Positions 21,774-25,787 of a stretch of 25,787 nt of DNA are shown piece after piece. Every line of letters starts with the position of its first letter. The stretch's first letter is position 1. The stretch is from a virus: positions 1 through 25,787 of the IMG/VR virus record IMGVR_UViG_3300044638_001155. One strand, given 5' to 3'. The notes under the pieces are model-generated. The model saw only the letters and a program-made list of their open reading frames with translations, searched no databases and was not told the origin of the DNA. The position numbers and the translations under genes are program-made.

Positions 21774-22295
21774 ATGCGTTACCTATTTTTAATCATATTA
21801 TTATCAGGATGCTATACCGCTCAGAAAGCGGATAGGCAAATGAATAAAGCGTATGTGTATCACAAAGGATTAACGGCACAAAAGTTTAGCGAGTGGTTTC
21901 CCTGTGAAACATTGCAGATTGATTCATCAGAAAAGATTGAATACATATACAAACGCGACACGTTATTAGAGTACATTATAAAGGAAACTGAGCCGATAAA
22001 TATAATTCTTAGAGATACATTCATTAGATATTATAACGGCTGCGATTCGCTTAAAAAAGAGTTAGGGAGGGCAAAGCGATTGATAGACCATTTAACAAAT
22101 GAGATACAATTAAAGCCGATAGTTTATTATAAAACAATCGTAGATTCTGCACGTAATGTATCATTACAGAATCAATTGAATCAGGCTAATAGTGAATTAA
22201 AGAAACGCAATAAAAATTATGTTATTTCGTTATGGTGGATTATTGGCTTAATAATTGCACTTTTATTATCAATCTTATTAAACTTTAAAAAATGA
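21774..22295 (+). CDS. Unimolecular spanin (u-spanin) candidate (173 aa)
   Basis: A GTG at 21747 lies within the terminator hairpin; ATG 21774 is preferred because it gives MRYLFLIILLSGC, a lipoprotein signal with the lipobox Cys at residue 13. The other end has a membrane segment, SLWWIIGLIIALLLSILL, near residues 150-168, with a basic tail. An outer-membrane lipid anchor plus a C-terminal inner-membrane helix is the topology of phage T1 gp11-type u-spanins, which fuse outer and inner membranes at the end of lysis. The middle is strand-rich (EKIEYIYKRDTLLEYIIKETE, with IILRDTFIRYY) then heptad-like (LQNQLNQANSELKKRN). Position between holin and endolysin supports this. Topology, not sequence similarity, is the basis. 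Confidence 0.7.
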   Translation: MRYLFLIILLSGCYTAQKADRQMNKAYVYHKGLTAQKFSEWFPCETLQIDSSEKIEYIYKRDTLLEYIIKETEPINIILRDTFIRYYNGCDSLKKELGRAKRLIDHLTNEIQLKPIVYYKTIVDSARNVSLQNQLNQANSELKKRNKNYVISLWWIIGLIIALLLSILLNFKK

Positions 22296-22744
22296 AAGCT
22301 TCACAGAAATGCGTTGATTTAATTAAAGAGTTTGAGGGGTTTTTTGATAAAGCATATATCTGCCCGGCAGGAGTTCCTACAATTGGATTTGGCAGCACAA
22401 TGTGGAACGACGGCAGAAAAGTAAAGATAGGCGAAAAGATTACTAAGGAAGGTGCTGAGATTCTTTTGCACTGGGAGTTAAATAATAAAAGCATTGCCTT
22501 AATAGATTTAAATGTTAATCAGAATCAGGCAGATGCGTTATTATCGTTTATTTATAATTTAGGCATTGGAGCGTTTAACAAATCCACACTAAGAAAAAAA
22601 GTAAAATTAAATCCAAACGATCCTACAATTCGCGATGAGTTTATGAAATGGAATAAGGCACGGGTTGCAGGTAAGTTAGTTGAGTTGAAAGGATTAACAC
22701 GCAGAAGGGTAGCAGAATCAAATCTATACTATGATAATAACTGA
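22292..22744 (+). CDS. Endolysin, GH24 muramidase
   Basis: A 150-aa lysozyme. KEFEGFF carries the catalytic Glu15, YICPAG supplies Cys24 and GVPTIGFGST gives Thr30. The spacing 15-24-30 equals the E-D-T spacing of T4 lysozyme (11-20-26), with Cys replacing Asp as in P1 Lyz-type enzymes. ALLSFIYNLGIGAFNKSTLRKK and the final LKGLTRRRVAESNLY are standard family motifs. It cuts the glycan chains of peptidoglycan. There is no N-terminal membrane or signal-anchor segment, so it should stay in the cytoplasm until the holin opens the membrane. It overlaps the spanin stop (ATGA) and the next gene by 14 bases. Confidence 0.92.
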   Translation: MKASQKCVDLIKEFEGFFDKAYICPAGVPTIGFGSTMWNDGRKVKIGEKITKEGAEILLHWELNNKSIALIDLNVNQNQADALLSFIYNLGIGAFNKSTLRKKVKLNPNDPTIRDEFMKWNKARVAGKLVELKGLTRRRVAESNLYYDNN

Positions 22745-23603
22745 GCTGGGCAGAAACGTACATCAAATAAAAATTGATTGTATGAAACAAAAGGAGCATT
22801 GGTTTTTACTATCATCAGACCATCATTGGGATAATCCCGACTGCGATAGGGCAATGATTAAAAGACATTTAGACGAGGCGAAACAAAAAAATGCTCCTGT
22901 GTTATTTGTTGGTGATTTCTTTTGCGCTATGCAGGGAAAGTATGATAAGCGTAGCGATAAGAGTAAAGTAAGACCTGAACACCAAACTACAAAGTATTTA
23001 GATTCATTGGTTGAAACTGCTGCTGAGTGGCTTATGCCATATCGTGAGCAGATAGCAGTCATAGGACAGGGCAACCACGAAACGGCTATATTAAAGAATC
23101 ACGAAACAAATCTGATAGAGAGATTAGTAGAGCGTTTAAACGTAGGGAATAAAAACCCTGTTTATATGGGTGGCTATGGTGGTTATCTTAAATTAATATT
23201 TCATAGAAATAATGGTACGAATCTGCCTTTAATCATAAAGTATTTTCACGGACACGGAGGCGGTGGACCTGTTACAAAGGGTGTTATACAATCTGCGAGG
23301 CAATCAATGTATTTACCGGATGCAGATATAGTTATTAGTGGACACGTTCACGAACAATACACAATAGCATTTATGCAGGAGAAACTGCATCAATCAGGCA
23401 GGATAAGTATTAAAGAACAATGGCACGTAAGAATGCCTACTTACAAAGATGAGTATAAAGATGGTTACGGAGGTTGGCATATTGAAACTGGTAAGATGCC
23501 TAAGCCATTAGGAGCGTGGTGGCTGCGTGTTGAGTATGTTAGAAAGCAAATCAATAACAAAGAAAAATACTACTTAGTTTATGATTTTATCAGAGCAAAA
23601 TAA
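22731..23603 (+). CDS. Calcineurin-like metallophosphoesterase
   Basis: A 290-aa protein with all the metal-binding motifs of the family: SDHHWD (Asp30, His32), VGDFF (Asp62), GQGNHET (Asn115, His116), FHGHGGG (about residue 175) and SGHVHEQ (about residue 205). These bind two metals and hydrolyse phosphoesters; the substrate cannot be read from sequence. I recall similar phosphoesterases downstream of the lysis genes in other Bacteroidota phages. Possible roles are nucleic-acid or nucleotide processing, or counter-defence against nucleotide signals, but neither is supported directly. It overlaps the endolysin gene by 14 bases and the next gene by 23, so it belongs to the late operon. Confidence 0.85.
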   Translation: MIITELGRNVHQIKIDCMKQKEHWFLLSSDHHWDNPDCDRAMIKRHLDEAKQKNAPVLFVGDFFCAMQGKYDKRSDKSKVRPEHQTTKYLDSLVETAAEWLMPYREQIAVIGQGNHETAILKNHETNLIERLVERLNVGNKNPVYMGGYGGYLKLIFHRNNGTNLPLIIKYFHGHGGGGPVTKGVIQSARQSMYLPDADIVISGHVHEQYTIAFMQEKLHQSGRISIKEQWHVRMPTYKDEYKDGYGGWHIETGKMPKPLGAWWLRVEYVRKQINNKEKYYLVYDFIRAK

Positions 23604-23859
23604 CGAAAAAAATGTACAGGATTCTGTACAAGAAACGGAGGAAAATGAGTTAGATTTGCAGGTAGATTTTACTACATCGCACGATTACATTGCCTCAGCA
23701 TTTCAGGCAATGAATGCAGTTGATGATATTGATACTGCGTTATTGAGTAAATCGGATGAGATGAGAATTAAAAGGATCAGGCGCAAATCTTTGCTAATTA
23801 TTGAGAGTTGCATAAACGAATTATACTCTGAATTATTTGAATCAGAGGATGAAGATTAG
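23581..23859 (+). CDS. Small acidic protein at the end of the late operon (92 aa)
   Basis: An acidic protein with a disordered Gln/Glu/Asn-rich N-terminus (ILSEQNNEKNVQDSVQETEENE). A helical C-terminal half follows (DYIASAFQAMNAVDDIDTALLS and RIKRIRRKSLLIIESCINELY) and the end is a very acidic SEDED. The second half looks like a conserved helix pair I recall from Bacteroidota phages, of unknown role. Its start overlaps the phosphoesterase by 23 bases. It is the last gene before a strong terminator. Confidence 0.6.
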   Translation: MILSEQNNEKNVQDSVQETEENELDLQVDFTTSHDYIASAFQAMNAVDDIDTALLSKSDEMRIKRIRRKSLLIIESCINELYSELFESEDED

Positions 23860-23878
23860 GTGTTTTGGTTATTAAATA

Positions 23879-23910
23879 ATACTCCTGATGTTTCTACATT
23901 GGGTGTTTTT
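23879..23910 (+). terminator. Imperfect hairpin followed by five T
   Basis: The arm ACTCCTGATG can pair with CATTGGGTGT around TTTCTA, with one T-T mismatch and two G-T wobbles, followed by TTTTT. It is a weak first terminator candidate about 20 bases after the last late gene, preceding the strong one. Confidence 0.4.
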
Positions 23911-23921
23911 GTGTGAATTTC

Positions 23922-23945
23922 CCCCCATTTTTATGGGGGTTTTTT
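23922..23945 (+). terminator. Strong intrinsic terminator closing the late operon
   Basis: CCCCCAT (23922-23928) pairs perfectly with ATGGGGG (23933-23939) around TTTT, followed by six T. It separates the structural/lysis block from the downstream recombination block. Confidence 0.92.
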
Positions 23946-24038
23946 ATTTTATTTGATATTTTTTTTATTTACATAACTCAATGTTTACAATACTTTCAGC
24001 TATAGACTAAAAAATAAATTAAAAAAAAAGAAAAAAAA
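23946..24038 (+). other. AT-rich spacer between transcription units
   Basis: Nearly pure A+T apart from a few bases, with long A runs towards the promoter. No ORF, strong inverted repeat or iterated motif of an origin type is visible. It most likely serves as an upstream activating tract for the promoter that follows. Confidence 0.5.
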
Positions 24039-24070
24039 GTTTTTTAATTCAAAATAACGATGTAGATTGC
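24039..24070 (+). promoter_or_regulatory. Bacteroidota-type promoter, copy B
   Basis: GTTTTTTAATTCA at 24039-24051 and GTAGATTGC at 24062-24070 repeat the two blocks of the 3115-3146 promoter with identical spacing. The leader after it is A-rich and contains GAACTAAAA, like CAAACTAAAATG in copy A. It would transcribe the 71-aa gene and probably the whole recombination block. Confidence 0.75.
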
Positions 24071-24107
24071 ATTACAATTAACAACGAAACGAACTAAAAC
24101 TAAAAAA

Positions 24108-24323
24108 ATGAACACAAAAATTAAAACTGCAACTAAAAAATTATATCAAGGTCATTACTTACATCTTGAAACAAAAAAGCATATATCAGCTTGTGTAGGT
24201 GATTTGTACACAACTTGGAACATTTGGAATGATGAACATCTTTGCGATGAATTTGCAATAGGATTTAATAGCAAATGGCAAGCGGTAGAATTTCTTAACA
24301 AATTATCTGAAAAAACAAATTAA
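24108..24323 (+). CDS. Hypothetical protein, first gene of the downstream unit (71 aa)
   Basis: A small soluble protein with a basic start (MNTKIKTATKKLYQGHYLHLE) and a Trp/Cys/Asp-rich middle (GDLYTTWNIWNDEHLCDEF). It then has a helix (KWQAVEFLNKLSEK). It resembles small 'YxGH-x-I' proteins found singly in many phages but I cannot name a family. It lies directly behind promoter copy B and is followed seven bases after its stop by the 24-nt shared motif. The gene is thus packaged in the same regulatory frame as the unrelated 181-aa gene near the terminase. Confidence 0.65.
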   Translation: MNTKIKTATKKLYQGHYLHLETKKHISACVGDLYTTWNIWNDEHLCDEFAIGFNSKWQAVEFLNKLSEKTN

Positions 24324-24330
24324 TAAAAAA

Positions 24331-24354
24331 GGGGCGCAGCATCCTAACAACTGC
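24331..24354 (+). promoter_or_regulatory. Shared 3' motif, copy B (24 nt)
   Basis: GGGG, GCA, CATCC and AACTGC occur in the same order and spacing as at 3727-3750 (19/24 identical). Here GCAG and CTGC could pair across 11 bases, but this extra pairing is not kept in copy A. No T run follows, so it does not look like a terminator; downstream genes follow 20 bases later. Confidence 0.6.
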
Positions 24355-24373
24355 AAAACCAAAACAAAACACA

Positions 24374-24586
24374 ATGCGACTAAGCACAACCAAACACTAC
24401 AACGGATACGAGGCATTTTTAATTGTTAATTGGAGAAATGGTAACGACTACGATATTGAGAGCGTAGTTATTCAAGGCAAACAGGGTATTATTGATGTTA
24501 CCGATATGTTTACCTCTGATGAAATTATAGAGGAAATATTCGGAGCGATAGACTGGCAAATGATTTATAACCAAAACCACACATAA
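24374..24586 (+). CDS. Hypothetical protein (70 aa)
   Basis: Begins MRLSTTKHYNGYEAFLIVNW, then has a strand pair (DIESVVIQGKQGIIDVTDM) and an acidic helix (SDEIIEEIFGAIDWQMIY). It is small, soluble and without recognised motifs. It is preceded by an A/C-rich leader (AAACACAATG) and overlaps the next start as TAATG. It belongs to the early-type small-gene cluster ahead of the annealing protein. Confidence 0.6.
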   Translation: MRLSTTKHYNGYEAFLIVNWRNGNDYDIESVVIQGKQGIIDVTDMFTSDEIIEEIFGAIDWQMIYNQNHT

Positions 24587-24771
24587 TGACACACATTTTA
24601 GCACTCACAAAACAGCAATCAGATTTACTACAAAAGGAAATGCCTGAGAATGTAGTACAATTACAAGACACAGGAAATTACATTTTAACCTCAATTACTT
24701 TAACCGATTCCGTTGATATGCTTAAACTATTTCAGGCAGGCATTATACACGGATTAAATCTTACAAAATGA
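24586..24771 (+). CDS. Hypothetical protein (61 aa)
   Basis: Reads MTHILALTKQQSDLLQKEMP followed by a strand segment (GNYILTSITLTDSVDML) and a Leu-rich helix. Its start shares a base with the previous stop (TAATG) and its stop overlaps the next tiny ORF as ATGA, so translation is coupled. There are no known motifs; function is unknown. Confidence 0.55.
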   Translation: MTHILALTKQQSDLLQKEMPENVVQLQDTGNYILTSITLTDSVDMLKLFQAGIIHGLNLTK

Positions 24772-24866
24772 AACATAACTACACAATAACTCAGCAAATT
24801 TTATTAATAATCACAATGTTAGCAATCTGTATTATCGGATGTTTAGCAGATAATTTTTTTAACTAA
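24768..24866 (+). CDS. Tiny single-membrane-segment protein (32 aa)
   Basis: ATG 24768 overlaps the preceding stop (ATGA) and encodes MKHNYTITQQ followed by a hydrophobic stretch, ILLIITMLAIC-IIGCLA, then ADNFFN. A single membrane helix is predicted with a short polar tail. A lipobox-like IIGC is present, but it lies after residue 20 without a proper signal layout, so I favour a plain membrane peptide. Coupling to the upstream gene and lack of any alternative use of this stretch support it as real. Confidence 0.5.
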   Translation: MKHNYTITQQILLIITMLAICIIGCLADNFFN

Positions 24867-24881
24867 AAACCAAAACACAAA

Positions 24882-25430
24882 ATGAAAAAATCAGAATCCA
24901 TTGAGCAAATCGCCAAAGCGTTAATTACTTTTCACGTAAAGTGCGACACCATCAAAAAGGATGCTAAAAATCCTTTCTTTAAATCTACTTATGCATCTTT
25001 AACCAATATATTGGATGCAATTAATGAACCGCTGATAGAATGCGGTTTATCTATCTCACAATTCCCTACCGGTACAGATGGTTTAACTACGATCTTAATG
25101 CATCAATCAGGAGAGTACATAGCAGGAGAGTATTCAATGCGACCTGCAAAAGATGATCCACAAGGCAGAGGCTCAGCAATTACCTATCAACGCAGGTATG
25201 CAATCGCATCTGTTTTATCTTTAAACATAGATGAGGATGATGATGGCAACGCTGCCACGCACGGCAAATCAACACCTGACCAAGATAACAGAGAATGGCT
25301 CAATAAAGACACAGAAAATTTCTTAAAAGTTATCGCATATCTTAACGGAGGCGGTCAAATCTCAGAGGTTGAGAAAAAATATAAACTCAGTAAAGACATA
25401 AAACAATCATTAACAAACCTTAAAAAATGA
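24882..25430 (+). CDS. ERF-family single-strand annealing recombinase
   Basis: A 182-aa protein with the ERF hallmark segments: KNPFFKSTYASLTNI, GLSISQFPTG, ILMHQSGEYI, and DDPQGRGSAITYQRRYAI followed by SLNIDEDDDGNAA. ERF proteins of the P22 type bind single-stranded DNA and anneal complementary strands during phage recombination and concatemer or circular DNA formation. The C-terminal 45 residues are a polar helical tail, which in this family often recruits host or phage partners. It sits at the start of a presumed replication/recombination block, and its stop overlaps the next gene (ATGA). A dedicated exonuclease partner is not in the window. Confidence 0.9.
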   Translation: MKKSESIEQIAKALITFHVKCDTIKKDAKNPFFKSTYASLTNILDAINEPLIECGLSISQFPTGTDGLTTILMHQSGEYIAGEYSMRPAKDDPQGRGSAITYQRRYAIASVLSLNIDEDDDGNAATHGKSTPDQDNREWLNKDTENFLKVIAYLNGGGQISEVEKKYKLSKDIKQSLTNLKK

Positions 25431-25606
25431 AAGTAGAAACACGTGGCAGAAAGCCAATCGCAAATCAATTAAAAAAAGTTCCTGTTACTATCTATGTCTG
25501 TCAATCAGACGTAGATAATAACGGAGGAAAAGAAACATTAAAATCAAAACTATTAAAGTATGTTACCACTAATACAAAAAGACTACAACAAACAGGAACT
25601 TGCTAA
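25427..25606 (+). CDS. Small basic RGRK-type protein (59 aa)
   Basis: ATG 25427 overlaps the ERF stop (ATGA) and gives VETRGRKPIANQLKKVPVTIYVCQSDV, then a basic helix (ETLKSKLLKYV). The RGRK-P opening followed by a short strand (VPVTIYV) and a helix resembles small ribbon-helix-helix-like DNA-binding proteins common in Bacteroidota phages. It may bind DNA as a regulator or recombination accessory. The last 47 bases overlap the next gene in another frame. Confidence 0.6.
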   Translation: MKVETRGRKPIANQLKKVPVTIYVCQSDVDNNGGKETLKSKLLKYVTTNTKRLQQTGTC

Positions 25607-25787
25607 AATTGCAGATAACTGCCTTAATGAGTTATTAGATAATGGGAGAATCCTTGAAACTCACGAATTCATAACTAAAATGGAGTTTTTCATTAAGAAA
25701 TTAAAAGATAACCCTGAGTATTATAATTACCTATCTTATGAGGTTGCAAAGTATGGCAGCGCACATACTACATCAACAGGTACTAAA
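25560..25787 (+). CDS. Hypothetical protein, cut by the window end (76 aa visible)
   Basis: ATG 25560 opens a frame that is still open at the last base: MLPLIQKDYNKQELAKIADN, then helices (CLNELLDNGRILETHEFITK, MEFFIKKLKDNPEYYNYLSY) and AKYGSAHTTSTGTK. The AKYG-HTTSTG end is one I recall from small proteins near recombination genes in Bacteroidota phages. It overlaps the previous gene by 47 bases. Function is unknown and the C-terminus lies outside the window. Confidence 0.55.
   Translation, partial: MLPLIQKDYNKQELAKIADNCLNELLDNGRILETHEFITKMEFFIKKLKDNPEYYNYLSYEVAKYGSAHTTSTGTK

Noticed and set aside
23946-24038. Replication origin in the AT-rich spacer
   Set aside because: No iterons or paired repeats are visible; the A/T runs are explained by the promoter's upstream tract.
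1-25787. Attachment site, integrase, tRNA or CRISPR array
   Set aside because: I saw no cloverleaf-like sequence, regularly spaced repeats or recombinase motif on either strand.

Overview
This 25.8-kb window is part of a tailed double-stranded DNA phage or prophage genome. The host is most likely a member of the Bacteroidota. The DNA is AT-rich, start codons sit in A-rich leaders without Shine-Dalgarno sequences, genes are joined by ATGA or TAATG overlaps, and promoter-like sites carry a TAnnTT -7 box. Many proteins also resemble families I recall from Bacteroidota phages. A tape-measure protein, a tail-tube candidate and a frameshifted tail-assembly-chaperone candidate point to a long flexible tail (siphovirus-like). 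All recognised genes are on the + strand. No integrase, repressor, tRNA, CRISPR array or insertion sequence is visible, so temperate versus lytic cannot be decided here.

Layout: (1) 9-2699, small accessory genes: a lipoprotein, two paralogous small proteins, a glycosyltransferase-like protein, an FkbM-type methyltransferase, a small MazG/DUF550-like protein and an HNH nuclease. (2) 2722-4952, packaging: a small-terminase candidate, an independently promoted unknown gene (a moron-like unit) and the large terminase. (3) 4984-12735, tail: a chaperone with a probable -1 frameshift, an HK97-gp10-like protein, distal tail and tip proteins (the tip ending in a DUF1566-like domain), and the tape measure. 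(4) 12749-19638, head and joining proteins: an XkdF-type protease, a scaffold candidate, the major capsid protein, a tail-tube candidate, a portal with extra C-terminal domains, a connector and a tail-terminator candidate. (5) 19635-21289, a secreted-type tail fibre and a small partner. (6) 21294-22744, lysis: a one-membrane-segment protein, a holin candidate, a one-piece spanin candidate and an endolysin with an E-C-T triad. (7) 22731-23859, a metallophosphoesterase and a small acidic protein, closed by a strong terminator. (8) 24039 to the end, a new transcription unit of small proteins leading to an ERF-family annealing protein, presumably the start of the early/recombination region.

The order is unusual in that most tail genes lie between the terminase and the capsid/portal genes. 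Strong intrinsic terminators follow the moron-like gene, the major capsid gene and the tail-tube gene. Each abuts the next start codon, which suggests that expression levels are set by partial read-through. The most notable signals are: the tail-chaperone frameshift (a nine-T run, with a second AAATTTG heptamer); a matched promoter plus a matched 24-nt 3' motif around two otherwise unrelated orphan genes 21 kb apart; and the one-piece spanin. No gap without a gene exceeds 300 bases; the longest, 23860-24107, holds terminators and a promoter.
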